Source of the DNA: Bacteroidota bacterium
GTDB lineage: Bacteria > Bacteroidota > Bacteroidia > Flavobacteriales > Flavobacteriaceae
Assembly (NCBI GenBank): GCA_027592025.1
Contig: JAQCIQ010000012.1
Location: 1 to 54,430, forward strand
Length of the DNA: 54,430 bases
Direction of reading: 5' to 3'
Positions within the stretch are counted from its first letter, which is position 1. Each line of letters opens with the position of its first letter. The notes below the pieces were generated by a model, which made no database searches, had not been told where the DNA came from, and was given only the letters and a program-made list of their open reading frames with translations. Made by a program: the position numbers and the translations under genes. Shown one piece after another: positions 24,918 to 34,364 of this stretch.

Positions 24918-26078
24918 ATGAGTAAAAATGTAAGTCCCGTTGAATTCGGATTAGACAAAATTTTTGAAGAAGCCCAAGATTTTTTGCCTCTTCTGGGCAC
25001 AGATTATGTCGAATTGTATGTTGGAAACGCTAAGCAATCGGCGCACTATTATCAAACCGCCTTTGGATTCCAACCTTTGGCTTATTCTGGCTTGGAAACG
25101 GGATCAAAAGATCGAACCAGTTATGTCTTGCAACAGGAAAAAATCAGATTGGTTTTGACCACTCCTTTGACCAGCGATTCTCCAATTCAAGATCACCTCA
25201 ATAAACACGGAGATGGTGTTAAGGTCATCGCCTTATGGGTAGAAGACGCGCGACAAGCTTATGCAGAAACGGTCAAAAGGGGCGCCAAATCTTTTTTTGA
25301 ACCCCTAGAAGAATCAGACGAAAATGGCAGCGTTGTTCGAGCGGGAATCCATACCTATGGCGATACTGTTCACGTCTTTGTTGAGCGTCGTAATTATAAA
25401 GGATTATTTCTGCCTGGATTTAAGGCTTGGAATCCCAGTTATCGCCCATCGCCAATAGGATTAAAATACGTTGACCACATGGTTGGAAACGTTGGATGGG
25501 GTGAAATGAATCAATGGGTAAAATGGTATGAAGACGTCATGGGATTTGTCAATTTCTTGAGCTTTGACGACAAGCAAATACACACCGAATATTCGGCTTT
25601 AATGAGCAAGGTGATGAGCAATGGCAATGGAAGGATTAAATTCCCCATCAATGAACCAGCCAAAGGCAAGAAGAAATCCCAAATTGAGGAATATTTGTAT
25701 TTCTACGAAGGCCCTGGTGTTCAGCACATAGCGGTAGCAACAAATGACATTGTTGGAACCGTTAAAGCCCTTAAAGAGAGGGGTGTAGAGTTTTTGCCTC
25801 CGCCGCCACAATCCTATTACGACTCGATCCCCGCCCGACTAGGGGCTCATAATCACATGATTAAAGAAGACATCAAAGAGCTTCAGCAGCTCTCTGTCTT
25901 AGTAGACGCGGATGAGGAAGGCTATTTGCTTCAAATATTTACTAAGCCTATTCAGGATCGGCCAACTTTGTTTTTTGAAATCATTCAACGAATGGGAGCT
26001 CGGGGGTTTGGAGCAGGAAACTTTAAAGCACTTTTTGAATCAATTGAACGAGAACAAGCGCAGCGTGGGACATTATAG
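24918..26078 (+). CDS. hppD: 4-hydroxyphenylpyruvate dioxygenase
   Basis: HPPD converts 4-hydroxyphenylpyruvate to homogentisate, the substrate of the preceding gene. The start is ATG at 24918 (MSKNVSPVEFGL), one base after the hmgA stop; a frame extending to 24897 overlaps hmgA and adds unrelated residues. The 386-aa protein has two vicinal-oxygen-chelate halves with the three iron ligands in place: His in YVDHMVGNV (about 185), His in GVQHIAVATND (about 269) and Glu in LFFEIIQRMG (about 353). The C-terminal GARGFGAGNFKALF helix that closes the active site is intact. Confidence 0.97.
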   Translation: MSKNVSPVEFGLDKIFEEAQDFLPLLGTDYVELYVGNAKQSAHYYQTAFGFQPLAYSGLETGSKDRTSYVLQQEKIRLVLTTPLTSDSPIQDHLNKHGDGVKVIALWVEDARQAYAETVKRGAKSFFEPLEESDENGSVVRAGIHTYGDTVHVFVERRNYKGLFLPGFKAWNPSYRPSPIGLKYVDHMVGNVGWGEMNQWVKWYEDVMGFVNFLSFDDKQIHTEYSALMSKVMSNGNGRIKFPINEPAKGKKKSQIEEYLYFYEGPGVQHIAVATNDIVGTVKALKERGVEFLPPPPQSYYDSIPARLGAHNHMIKEDIKELQQLSVLVDADEEGYLLQIFTKPIQDRPTLFFEIIQRMGARGFGAGNFKALFESIEREQAQRGTL

Positions 26079-26129
26079 GGATCAAAATATTTTTTGGAAT
26101 ACTTCTTGCTTCCAAGTTAAATTAAACGA

Positions 26130-26906
26130 ATGTCAATGAGCAAGAGGATTATAGCATTAGTATTGTTGACCTATCAACTGTCGTGGGCGCAGTCAGAGGT
26201 TTTTCAAGATGGGGAATGGTTTAAGTTCAAAATGAGTTACAGCGGCTGGCTCAAGGCAGGCGATGCTACTCTGTCGGTAAAAGAAACCAAATTGAACAAT
26301 AAACCAGTCTACCATATTGTGGGGAAGGGGGTTACGACGGGTGCTATCAAATGGTTTTTTAATGTAGAAGATCTGTATGAAAGTTATGTTGACCAAGTAA
26401 CAGGACTGCCCTACAAATTCATCAGGAAGATTAACGAAGGCGGTTATACCAAAGATGTGGTCATCAATTATGACCACCAAAAATTAGAGGCCAAACTAAC
26501 CGACAACGAAACTGGACAAACCACTACTTCGCGAATTGCACCAAAAACTCAAGATTTGATTTCGGCTTACTATTATTTGAGAAATTTCTATAATGGCATC
26601 GAACCCAAGGACAACATGGAGGTTACTATTCCGTTATTTTTTGATAACGATCTAGAAGAATTCAAATTACGGTATTTGGGGGAAGAAATTATAGAAACCG
26701 AATTTGGTAGAGTCAAAACCTACTTGTTCAGACCATTGGTTAAGGCTGATCGGGTGTTTCGAGCAGAAGAAAGCATCACCATTTGGGTTAGTGCCGACAA
26801 AAATCGAATCCCGCTTCGAGTGAAAGCCGATCTCCGAGTAGGATCCGTTCGTGCCGATTTGGTGGCGTTCAAAGGACTTAAACATTCATTTGAAGTAGTA
26901 TTCTAA
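26130..26906 (+). CDS. DUF3108 domain-containing exported protein
   Basis: A 258-aa protein with a signal peptide (MSMSKRIIALVLLTYQLSWAQ; ATG at 26130, or 26136 giving two fewer residues). The mature part is beta-rich: GEWFKFKMSYSGWLKAGDATLSV is the characteristic DUF3108 beginning, followed by YHIVGKG, YKFIRKINEGGY and IPLRVKADLRVGSVRADL. DUF3108 proteins are predicted periplasmic or outer-membrane-associated; the function is not established. It lies inside the aromatic catabolism operon, 51 bp after hppD, and its stop is directly followed by the ATG of tryptophan dioxygenase (0 bp), so the two are strongly coupled. Confidence 0.9.
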   Translation: MSMSKRIIALVLLTYQLSWAQSEVFQDGEWFKFKMSYSGWLKAGDATLSVKETKLNNKPVYHIVGKGVTTGAIKWFFNVEDLYESYVDQVTGLPYKFIRKINEGGYTKDVVINYDHQKLEAKLTDNETGQTTTSRIAPKTQDLISAYYYLRNFYNGIEPKDNMEVTIPLFFDNDLEEFKLRYLGEEIIETEFGRVKTYLFRPLVKADRVFRAEESITIWVSADKNRIPLRVKADLRVGSVRADLVAFKGLKHSFEVVF

Positions 26907-27839
26907 ATGTCAGATTCTAACAGAAGAGAAGAATTGCTGGATGGCCTTGATGCCAAATTCAAGGCTGTTGGTCGAGACGCTGAGCCCTTTTTGGAAGGAC
27001 TGCAACATGCCAAATTACTGACCTATTGGGACTACGTTCAAACAGACGTCTTGCTCAATCTGCAAACCCAACGAACGGTGTTCCCCGATGAAATGGTTTT
27101 TATCACCTATCATCAAATCAACGAATTACTTTTCAAATTAATCCTTTGGGAACTCAAACAAGTAGCCGAGCAAAAAAATCTATCGGCTATTTTTTTTGAA
27201 GAAAAACTGTCTAGGGCGAGTCGCTATTTTGACATGTTGACCACTTCTTTCACCATCATGAGAGACGGAATGGATCCAAAGCAATATGAGCAGTTTAGGC
27301 ATACTTTGACTCCAGCCAGCGGATTTCAAAGTGTTCAATATCGATACATTGAATTGGCCTCAACCGAGTTAATCAATTTGATTGACTTGCGTTTTAGACA
27401 AAACATCGATCGCAATACTCCTTATGAATACGCTTTTGAGCACATGTATTGGCAGGCCGCAGGGAAGGACTATAAAACGGGCAAAAAGAGTATTTTACTC
27501 AAAAATTTCGAGGACAGATACAAAGACGATTTACTCGAACGCATGAGTTTTTATAACACTAAAAACCTTTGGTCGCGGTTTAAATCTCTGCCTGAGGCAG
27601 ACCAACAAAACAGCGCCTTGGTCAATACCATGAGACATTATGACCGTACAGTAAATATCACTTGGGTCATGGCGCATTATAACACAGCCAAATACTATAT
27701 TGAGGGCGATGGCAAAGCTGGAGAGGCTACAGGAGGAAGCGATTGGAAAAAATATATGCATCCAAAATACCAAAAACGCATATTTTTTCCTCAACTTTGG
27801 ACGGATAACGAAATTGAAAACTGGGGTGTAGATGTTTAA
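26907..27839 (+). CDS. kynA: Tryptophan 2,3-dioxygenase
   Basis: A heme enzyme that opens the indole ring of L-tryptophan to N-formylkynurenine, the first step of the kynurenine route. The 310-aa protein shows the family motifs LLNLQTQRTVFPDEMVFITYHQ (N-terminal helix and substrate histidine), FRHTLTPASGFQSVQYR, NITWVMAHYNTAKYYI (which I take as the proximal heme His region) and EATGGSDWKKYMHPKYQK (the substrate-contacting threonine loop). It begins immediately after DUF3108 and overlaps the M23 peptidase by 8 bp. Other kynurenine pathway genes are not in the window. The symbol is sometimes given as tdo2-like. Confidence 0.96.
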   Translation: MSDSNRREELLDGLDAKFKAVGRDAEPFLEGLQHAKLLTYWDYVQTDVLLNLQTQRTVFPDEMVFITYHQINELLFKLILWELKQVAEQKNLSAIFFEEKLSRASRYFDMLTTSFTIMRDGMDPKQYEQFRHTLTPASGFQSVQYRYIELASTELINLIDLRFRQNIDRNTPYEYAFEHMYWQAAGKDYKTGKKSILLKNFEDRYKDDLLERMSFYNTKNLWSRFKSLPEADQQNSALVNTMRHYDRTVNITWVMAHYNTAKYYIEGDGKAGEATGGSDWKKYMHPKYQKRIFFPQLWTDNEIENWGVDV

Positions 27840-29130
27840 CAATTTTCCAAAAAAATATGCGGTCATTTTAGCTGCCCTAGGGATATTTGTGGTTGTTTTG
27901 ACCTTGTCTTTATCTAGCTCTCCTGAAGAGCATGACGTTTATGAAGAGATAGAAAATGCCGAGTTGACCCCACAATATGAATTTGGATTCAACATCAACG
28001 CTTACAACGTAGTTCACGACACTGTAAAAAGTGGGGATAGTTTTGGTACCATTTTGGAACGCTACAGAATGGGCTACCCCGAAATTCAAAGTATTGTCAA
28101 TAAAACCAAAGGCACTTTCGATCTTGGGCGTTTGGTGGCTGGAAAACCTTTCACCTTGCTGCGGACAGACGATTCGCTTCAAGAACCTCAGTGTTTTATC
28201 TATCAGCCCAATAAGTTGGAATATGTGGTCATCCAATTGGACGACGAAAACGACCCTTATGTTGAACAAAGGCCAGTGCGGATTGAAACCAAAGTCGCTG
28301 CGGGAACCATCAATAACAGTTTGTCTGAGACGATGGATGGACTAGGATTGCCTTATCAGTTGATCAATGAGATGTCGGATATCTATGCTTGGACCATAGA
28401 CTTTTTTAGATTGCAAGAGGGCGATGAATTCAAAATCATTTATGACCAGCGCATCATAGACGACTCGGTCTATGGCGGTATCGATCGCATTCAAGCAGCA
28501 CTTTTCAAACATCGTGGCCGTGTTTTTTATGCCTTCAATTACGATGGAGTCCCACGATCCGAGTACAGCACTACCTATTTCGATGAGAGTGCTAAGAGCT
28601 TACAACGCGCCTTTTTGAAGTCTCCCGTCCAATTTAGTCGAATTTCCTCTCGATACAATCTGAACAGACGAATTGCCTTTTATGGCAATAAGGTGCGACC
28701 TCACAAGGGGACTGATTTTGCTGCCCCAATCGGCTCAGAAATTTTAGCTACCGCAGATGGAGTAGTGGAAAAGTCAAGCTTTACTAGCGCCAATGGCAAT
28801 TACGTAAAAATCAAACACAACAGAACCTACAGTACCCAATACCTTCATATGAAAAGCAGAAATGTCAGAGAAGGCCAATCGGTGAGACAAGGTCAAGTGA
28901 TTGGTTATGTTGGGATGACGGGTAATACCAGTGGGCCTCACGTGTGCTACAGATTCTGGAAAAATGGCGTTCAAGTAGATCCACTAAAAGAAAAACTGCC
29001 TCAATCTAAACAAGTTCCTGACCATCTTATGGACCAATACAAAGCCTTTATTGCTCCCTTGAAAAAACGATTGGACAGCATTCCAATGCCATCAGAAAAA
29101 CTTGCTTCGTTGGCATCAAATACCAAATAA
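27832..29130 (+). CDS. M23 family metallopeptidase, membrane-anchored
   Basis: A 432-aa protein with an N-terminal membrane anchor or uncleaved signal (KYAVILAALGIFVVVLTLSL). The middle is an OapA/LysM-like region (VKSGDSFGTILERYRMGYPEIQ). The C-terminal LytM domain has all zinc and catalytic residues: RPHKGTDFAAPIG (HxxxD, about residue 292), YLHMKS (about 338) and GPHVCYRFW (about 369). It is expected to cleave peptidoglycan cross-links in the periplasm. It overlaps the tryptophan dioxygenase gene by 8 bp and is followed after 2 bp by pgi, so it sits inside a metabolic operon. Confidence 0.93.
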   Translation: MFNNFPKKYAVILAALGIFVVVLTLSLSSSPEEHDVYEEIENAELTPQYEFGFNINAYNVVHDTVKSGDSFGTILERYRMGYPEIQSIVNKTKGTFDLGRLVAGKPFTLLRTDDSLQEPQCFIYQPNKLEYVVIQLDDENDPYVEQRPVRIETKVAAGTINNSLSETMDGLGLPYQLINEMSDIYAWTIDFFRLQEGDEFKIIYDQRIIDDSVYGGIDRIQAALFKHRGRVFYAFNYDGVPRSEYSTTYFDESAKSLQRAFLKSPVQFSRISSRYNLNRRIAFYGNKVRPHKGTDFAAPIGSEILATADGVVEKSSFTSANGNYVKIKHNRTYSTQYLHMKSRNVREGQSVRQGQVIGYVGMTGNTSGPHVCYRFWKNGVQVDPLKEKLPQSKQVPDHLMDQYKAFIAPLKKRLDSIPMPSEKLASLASNTK

Positions 29131-29132
29131 TT

Positions 29133-30761
29133 ATGCCATTATACAATATTGACCCTAGCCTAACTTCAAGCTGGAAGGCGCTCGATGCGCATGCGGCTGA
29201 GATGAGTAGTTTTGATTTAAAATCAGAGTTTATTGAAAATCCTTCTCGGGCAAAGGCTTTCTCTTTAGAATGGGATGGAATGTTTTTGGATTATTCTAAG
29301 AATTGGATCAATGATAAGACCAAAGATTTGCTACTTGGACTCCTCGATGAGGTCAAACTCAAGGAAGCCATTGAGGCTCAATTTTCTGGAGAAATCATAA
29401 ACAGAACTGAGGGAAGGGCTGTGTTGCATACGGCTTTAAGGACAGACTCCAAAGATCCGATTCTCGTTGATGACAAAAACATTTTGCCAGAAATTGAGGC
29501 TGTAAAGGCAAAAATGAAAAGTTTTTCGAATAACGTGATTTCTGGTCTAGCCACTGGATACACGGGAAAGGCTTTTACGGATGTCGTCAATATTGGAATT
29601 GGCGGTTCGGATCTGGGGCCAGCAATGGTTGTCGATGCCTTGGGATTCTATCGCAACCACCTCAATGTGCATTTTATTTCTAACGTTGATGGGGATCATG
29701 TTTTCCAAACTCTAAAGGACCTCAATCCAGAAACCACCTTGTTTGTCGTTGTGTCCAAGACATTTACGACTCAGGAAACCTTGACAAATGCCACTACATC
29801 GCGACAATGGTTTTTGAAGTCTGCTCCAGTAGCAGCGGTGTCAAAACATTTTGTAGCCGTTTCAACTAATATCGAAAAGGTGACTAGCTTTGGTATAGAA
29901 TCGGACAATATATTTCCGATGAACGACTGGGTTGGCGGCAGGTTTTCGCTGTGGAGCGCTGTTGGACTAAGCATTGCTTTGGCTGTTGGTTACGATCATT
30001 TCCAATCTCTAATAGAAGGAGCTGGGGCCATGGACAAACATTTTAGAACCACCTCCTTTGACAACAACATGCCTGTGATAATGGCTTGCTTGAGTACTTG
30101 GTACATCAATTTTCACGACGTTCAGACCGAAGGCGTGATCCCATATTCTCAATACCTCAATCAATTTGCGACCTATTTACAACAGGCCATCATGGAAAGT
30201 AACGGCAAATATGTCGATCGCAATGGTAATAGGGTTACTTATCGCACTTCGTCGGTGGTTTGGGGAGAGCCTGGAACCAATTCTCAACATGCGTTTTTTC
30301 AACTCCTTCATCAAGGGACCACGCTGATTCCCTGCGATTTCATTGGGTTTAAGGAAAGTTTGTATCAAAACCAAGAACATCAGGACAAGCTTATGGCTAA
30401 CTTTTTTGCTCAAACGGAAGCCTTGATGGTAGGCAAAACTAAAGAACAAGTCTTGGGTCATAAGACAGGAATTGAAGACTCTCGAGATACAACCACACCC
30501 TTCAAAGTATTTGAAGGCAACCGACCGACCAACACTTTGCTTATCGACCGATTGAGCCCAAGATCCTTGGGACAACTCATTGCTTTGTATGAACACAAAA
30601 TTTTTGTTCAAGGGGTGATTTGGAACATCTACAGTTATGATCAATTTGGAGTAGAGCTAGGCAAGCAATTGGCATCGAGCGTCTTGTCTGATTTTGAAAA
30701 TCTAAAAGCATCTGTTCATGATGCTTCAACCCTTCAGCTGATGAAGCGGTACAAGGGCTAA
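29133..30761 (+). CDS. pgi: Glucose-6-phosphate isomerase
   Basis: Pgi interconverts glucose-6-phosphate and fructose-6-phosphate in glycolysis and gluconeogenesis. The 542-aa protein carries the phosphate-binding NIGIGGSDLGPAMV (about residue 155), DWVGGRFSLWSAVGL, and GVIWNIYSYDQFGVELGK near the C-terminus, as well as QHAFFQLLHQGT. These are the diagnostic motifs of the long (E. coli-like) family. It is the last gene of the hmgA-to-pgi run, 2 bp after the M23 peptidase, and is followed by a 230-bp gap before the TonB receptor. Confidence 0.97.
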   Translation: MPLYNIDPSLTSSWKALDAHAAEMSSFDLKSEFIENPSRAKAFSLEWDGMFLDYSKNWINDKTKDLLLGLLDEVKLKEAIEAQFSGEIINRTEGRAVLHTALRTDSKDPILVDDKNILPEIEAVKAKMKSFSNNVISGLATGYTGKAFTDVVNIGIGGSDLGPAMVVDALGFYRNHLNVHFISNVDGDHVFQTLKDLNPETTLFVVVSKTFTTQETLTNATTSRQWFLKSAPVAAVSKHFVAVSTNIEKVTSFGIESDNIFPMNDWVGGRFSLWSAVGLSIALAVGYDHFQSLIEGAGAMDKHFRTTSFDNNMPVIMACLSTWYINFHDVQTEGVIPYSQYLNQFATYLQQAIMESNGKYVDRNGNRVTYRTSSVVWGEPGTNSQHAFFQLLHQGTTLIPCDFIGFKESLYQNQEHQDKLMANFFAQTEALMVGKTKEQVLGHKTGIEDSRDTTTPFKVFEGNRPTNTLLIDRLSPRSLGQLIALYEHKIFVQGVIWNIYSYDQFGVELGKQLASSVLSDFENLKASVHDASTLQLMKRYKG

Positions 30762-30954
30762 TTCATTATGTTTTTGTGACTTTCAGTTAAGCTGAACAAT
30801 GTTTCGGCCAGTTTCCCCCTTGAACTTATGAACTCTGCGTTCTTTAATGTTTTTAAACCATTAATTTTTAATCTAACTTATAGCCCTGCAATTAATTAAC
30901 AATTGACGGGTAATAATGTTAACATTTAATTAACGGTTTGAGTAGAACTTTAAG

Positions 30955-30962
30955 TAACTTTG
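30955..30962 (+). promoter_or_regulatory. Bacteroidota -7 box for the TonB receptor gene
   Basis: TAACTTTG matches TAnnTTTG, 29 bp upstream of the ATG at 30992. A TTTG at 30937-30940 is only 14 bp upstream, closer than the usual 19. The 230-bp gap (30762-30991) is AT-rich and has two similar TTAATTAAC stretches that could be operator half-sites; nothing else was recognised in it. Confidence 0.45.
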
Positions 30963-30991
30963 CACTGTTTAACAAAAACCAAAAAAATCAA

Positions 30992-33577
30992 ATGAAAAAA
31001 TTACTTTTTCTAGGGGTATTATTTGTTTCAGCGACCATTGCCGCGCAGACTACTGTGACGGGTACTATATATGACGCTGAAATGGACGCGCCATTACCCG
31101 GCGCTACTGTTGTAGTGAAAGGAACTGCCATTGGAACAGTGACTAACTTCGACGGTCAATTTACGCTAACAACCGACGCGGCTTCTGGCTCATTGGTTGT
31201 TTCTTATGTAGGATATGCGCCAATGACATTTTCATTCAATGGTTCTGTAGATTTAGGGACAGTATCTCTAGAAAGCAATTCACTGGATGCAGTTATTGTT
31301 ATTGGATCAGGTATTATTGATTTAGCCGATGATCGTAAAACACCAGTTGCTGTATCTACAATACGTGCTGCAGAAATTCAAGCTAGAGGTGTTGGTAACG
31401 TAGAATTTACTGAAGTGATGAAAAATTCACCTTCAGTATACGTTTCTAACCAAGCTGGTGGATTTGGCGATAGTCAAATGTTTACGCGTGGTTTTTCTCA
31501 GTCGAACACAGCTTTCTTATTAAATGGTCAGCCTATTAACGGTATGGAAGATGGCAAAATGTACTGGTCAAACTGGTCAGGGATGTCTGACGTTGCAAAT
31601 GCAGTGCAGATTCAACGTGGTTTGGGGTCATCTAAATTAGCTATTTCTTCTGTGGGTGGAACAATCAACATTGTTTCTAAAACAACTGATAAAAAAGAAG
31701 GTGGATATGTAAGATTTCTTTCTGGAAATGGAAGTTACTTCAAAACAACTGCTGCTTATGATTCAGGTTTGAAAGAAAGTGGATGGGCTTACTCCTTATT
31801 GATTGACCACTGGCAGGCTGACAGAAAGTTTGCTAACGGTACTCAAGGACAAGGACAGAATTATTTCTTTTCTCTTGGTTACAAAGCCAGCGAACGTAGT
31901 AACTTTAACTTTTTAATTACTGGTGCGCCACAATGGCACCACCAAAACTTCTCGAAAAGTAGAGCGACCTACGAAGAATTTGGTGAACTTACAAATTCAA
32001 ACATTGGTTGGTATAATGGAGAACGTTTTTCAGAAAGACGTAACTATTACCACAAACCAATTGCTAACCTTAACTGGGATTACGAAATCAACGATAGCAT
32101 GGATCTTTCCACTGTACTTTACGCCTCTTGGGGTCGTGGAGGTGGAACAGGAAACCTAGGATCTAGTTCAAACCGTATTCGTTTTGATAATGATGAAATT
32201 AATTTTGACGCTATCGAGGAAAATAACATCGCTAACTCTGACGTTAATGGTAATGGAACATTTGGTTCAGGATACTTAAGAAGATCTTCTGTAAATAATC
32301 ACAACTGGTACGGTTTAGTATCTAACTTAAAGATTGATAACGGCAGTGCGTTCACTTACAATGTAGGTTTTGATTTCAGAACTTACACTGGTGATCATTT
32401 CCGTCAAATTGAAGACTTTATCGGGCTTAATGGATATAATGATAGTTTCGGGACAACACGTCCATCTGATTATGTTATCACTGATTCTTTCGCGGCTAAC
32501 CCTTGGTCTGCATTGTTTGATTTTGCCGATGATTCTCAGAGATACAGTTATAACTACTCTGAAACAATTAATTACTTAGGTGGTTTTGGTCAAGTAGAAT
32601 ACGCATCAGATGATTACACTATGTTTGTTCAAGGTGCTTTATCTACGCAATCATACCAAAGAATGGGTGGTGCTGAGTTTAGAGGCCCTGGAGATTCTGA
32701 AAAAGTAGAAAAATTGGGTTATAATTTGAAGGCAGGAATGTCTTTTAATCTTACAGACAACAGTTCATTTTTCTTCAATGCAGGAAAATATTCTCGCCAG
32801 CCATTTCTTGACAACATCTTCACAGACGTAAGAAATAGTAATGAGCTCGTTAATAATGGCGACGTTCAAAACGAAAGAATTTCTGGTTTAGAAGCAGGAT
32901 ATCGTTACGAAGTTGACGGATTCCGTGTGAATCTAGACGTTTACAGCACTAAATGGGGTAACAGATACTTAGAGTTCTTCGGTGGTACCGATGAAGTAAC
33001 AGGTATTGATACTTTCTACCGTTTTAGTGGTGTGAACCAAGTTCATAATGGTTTAGAATTTGAAGTTGATTACCGACCATTCGCTTCTGACATTACCTTT
33101 AATGTTTTTGGTTCTTTTGGTAACTGGAAATACAACGAGTCTACGCCATACCAAGTTTGGGAAGATGATGGAACTGGTCAAATTTTAGCTGAACAAGGAG
33201 AATTGCAGTTAACTGACGTTAAAGTTGGACAAGCACCTCAGACGTCATTTGGATTTGGGGCTACTTATAAAGTCAACGAGAAGTTTTCAGTTGACGCTCA
33301 GTTAAATGCTTATTCAGATTTTTATGGATTTGTTGACGTAGCGGATGTTGTTGAATCTGGTCTTGACGGTACACCTTACCAGTCAGAAAAATTGAACTCG
33401 TATGAGTTATTCGATTTAGGTTGGACTTACAAATTCCAACTTTCTGGTCAAGACTTGGTTTTCCGCAGTAATATTTATAACCTTTTTGACAAGAATTATG
33501 TCAATCAAAAGGATGCTTATGGTTATTTCCTAGGTAATGGAACTACTTGGAATGCAAGCTTGAGATACGCTTTCTAG
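30992..33577 (+). CDS. TonB-dependent outer-membrane receptor with CarboxypepD_reg-like domain
   Basis: An 861-aa outer-membrane importer. The start is taken at ATG 30992 (MKKLLFLGVLFVSATIAAQ, a clean signal peptide) rather than an upstream in-frame ATG at 30938, which lies before the promoter box. Order of parts: a carboxypeptidase-regulatory-like beta domain (TVTGTIYDAEMDAPLPGATV, GTVTNFDGQFTL), a plug domain (VEFTEVMKNSPSVYVSN, FTRGFSQSNTAFLLNGQPI, IQRGLGSSKLAISSVGGTIN), and a roughly 600-residue barrel ending in Phe (ASLRYAF). No SusD partner follows. The substrate is unknown. A strong terminator lies 22 bp after the stop, so it is probably transcribed alone. Confidence 0.95.
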   Translation: MKKLLFLGVLFVSATIAAQTTVTGTIYDAEMDAPLPGATVVVKGTAIGTVTNFDGQFTLTTDAASGSLVVSYVGYAPMTFSFNGSVDLGTVSLESNSLDAVIVIGSGIIDLADDRKTPVAVSTIRAAEIQARGVGNVEFTEVMKNSPSVYVSNQAGGFGDSQMFTRGFSQSNTAFLLNGQPINGMEDGKMYWSNWSGMSDVANAVQIQRGLGSSKLAISSVGGTINIVSKTTDKKEGGYVRFLSGNGSYFKTTAAYDSGLKESGWAYSLLIDHWQADRKFANGTQGQGQNYFFSLGYKASERSNFNFLITGAPQWHHQNFSKSRATYEEFGELTNSNIGWYNGERFSERRNYYHKPIANLNWDYEINDSMDLSTVLYASWGRGGGTGNLGSSSNRIRFDNDEINFDAIEENNIANSDVNGNGTFGSGYLRRSSVNNHNWYGLVSNLKIDNGSAFTYNVGFDFRTYTGDHFRQIEDFIGLNGYNDSFGTTRPSDYVITDSFAANPWSALFDFADDSQRYSYNYSETINYLGGFGQVEYASDDYTMFVQGALSTQSYQRMGGAEFRGPGDSEKVEKLGYNLKAGMSFNLTDNSSFFFNAGKYSRQPFLDNIFTDVRNSNELVNNGDVQNERISGLEAGYRYEVDGFRVNLDVYSTKWGNRYLEFFGGTDEVTGIDTFYRFSGVNQVHNGLEFEVDYRPFASDITFNVFGSFGNWKYNESTPYQVWEDDGTGQILAEQGELQLTDVKVGQAPQTSFGFGATYKVNEKFSVDAQLNAYSDFYGFVDVADVVESGLDGTPYQSEKLNSYELFDLGWTYKFQLSGQDLVFRSNIYNLFDKNYVNQKDAYGYFLGNGTTWNASLRYAF

Positions 33578-33599
33578 TCCTAAGATTTTCTATGAAATT

Positions 33600-33629
33600 A
33601 AAACCCCGCCAAAATGGCGGGGTTTTTTT
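33600..33629 (+). terminator. Rho-independent terminator of the TonB receptor gene
   Basis: AAACCCCGCC and GGCGGGGTTT form a perfect 10-bp GC-rich stem (33601-33610 with 33616-33625) around a 5-nt loop, followed by a T run. It is placed just after the receptor stop at 33577. Confidence 0.9.
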
Positions 33630-33676
33630 ATACCTATTATTTATTACTTTTACTTGGAACATTTAAAACAGCACTT

Positions 33677-34117
33677 ATGTATTCAATTCTTCAAAATATT
33701 CACTCTTATTTGGCCTATGTAGTCCTTATTGTTCTTATTGTAGGCGTATTGACGGCAGCAGTTGGATACTTCCGTGATCAGCCGTTTGAAGCTAAGAATT
33801 TTAGATTCGCCTTATTCGGTCTTATTGTATCTCACATTCAATTATTGATAGGATTAATTTTGTATGCTATTTCCCCAAGAATGGCGCTTTGGTCTGAGCT
33901 GGGCATGAGAGGTGTCATGGTCGACCCTATAAATCGACTCTATTTGGTAGAACATCCTTTTGTCAATATTTTAGCACTAGCCATTATTACCATCGCCTAC
34001 TCCAAACACAAGAAAAAGCGGTTGTCCAAGTCTAAATTTGGAACGATTGCCCTTGGCTATGGTTTGGGACTCGTATTGCTTCTTTCCCGCATTCCTTGGG
34101 ACGCTTGGTTGTCGTAA
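33677..34117 (+). CDS. Small membrane protein, often annotated cytochrome b-like
   Basis: A 146-aa protein with four predicted membrane segments: SYLAYVVLIVLIVGVLTAAVG, FALFGLIVSHIQLLIGLILY, HPFVNILALAIITIAYS and IALGYGLGLVLLLSRI. The start is ATG at 33677 (MYSILQNIHSYLAYV); a longer frame from 33614 begins inside the terminator hairpin and is rejected. Histidines at NIHS, SHIQ and VEHP are in or near the membrane segments, and could be heme or quinone ligands, but that is not shown. A family of this size is common in Bacteroidota, where it is often labelled cytochrome B without experimental support. The role is unknown. Confidence 0.85.
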   Translation: MYSILQNIHSYLAYVVLIVLIVGVLTAAVGYFRDQPFEAKNFRFALFGLIVSHIQLLIGLILYAISPRMALWSELGMRGVMVDPINRLYLVEHPFVNILALAIITIAYSKHKKKRLSKSKFGTIALGYGLGLVLLLSRIPWDAWLS

Positions 34118-34278
34118 CGCTGCTCTTTAATCAGATAGACACAGGCTGGGGAGTGGTCGCTAAACCCCCCTGTAAATTCTGAGCCATTGAAGCTCTGAAA
34201 CGGATAGCCTTTGCACGGGTCTTTTCGAGTCACTAAAAAATGAGCATTAAAGATTCCCGGTTGTACCAATTTCAGCGG
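34057..34278 (-). pseudogene. C-terminal fragment of an endonuclease/exonuclease/phosphatase-family protein
   Basis: The minus strand encodes KLVQPGIFNAHFLV, then CKGYPFQSFNGSEFTGGFSDHSPACVYLIKE. This closely resembles the C-terminus of Bacteroidota endonuclease/exonuclease/phosphatase-family proteins, where the pattern is KGYPfRTf.G..Y.GGYSDHfPvyvyL and the SDH is the catalytic Asp-His pair. Everything upstream of this is gone: a stop lies at 34281-34279, and the DNA beyond belongs to a different gene on the other strand. The 3' end overlaps the membrane protein gene by about 60 bp. It is a non-functional remnant. Confidence 0.7.
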
Positions 34279-34364
34279 TCAATTCTTCGCACGTAGGGCT
34301 ACGCGTTTCATTTGTTCACGCGCAATTCCCAATAACCTTAGATGGGCAATTCTTTGTCGATCCA

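Noticed and set aside
30938-30991. Upstream in-frame ATG for the TonB receptor
   Set aside because: The -7 box at 30955-30962 lies inside this extension, and the signal peptide begins cleanly at 30992.
30762-30991. Possible small RNA or riboswitch in the 230-bp gap before the TonB receptor
   Set aside because: No conserved riboswitch core or strong hairpin was seen; only the promoter box and short AT-rich repeats are supported.
33614-33676. Upstream in-frame start for the small membrane protein
   Set aside because: This start lies inside the receptor terminator hairpin; ATG at 33677 gives the family-like N-terminus.
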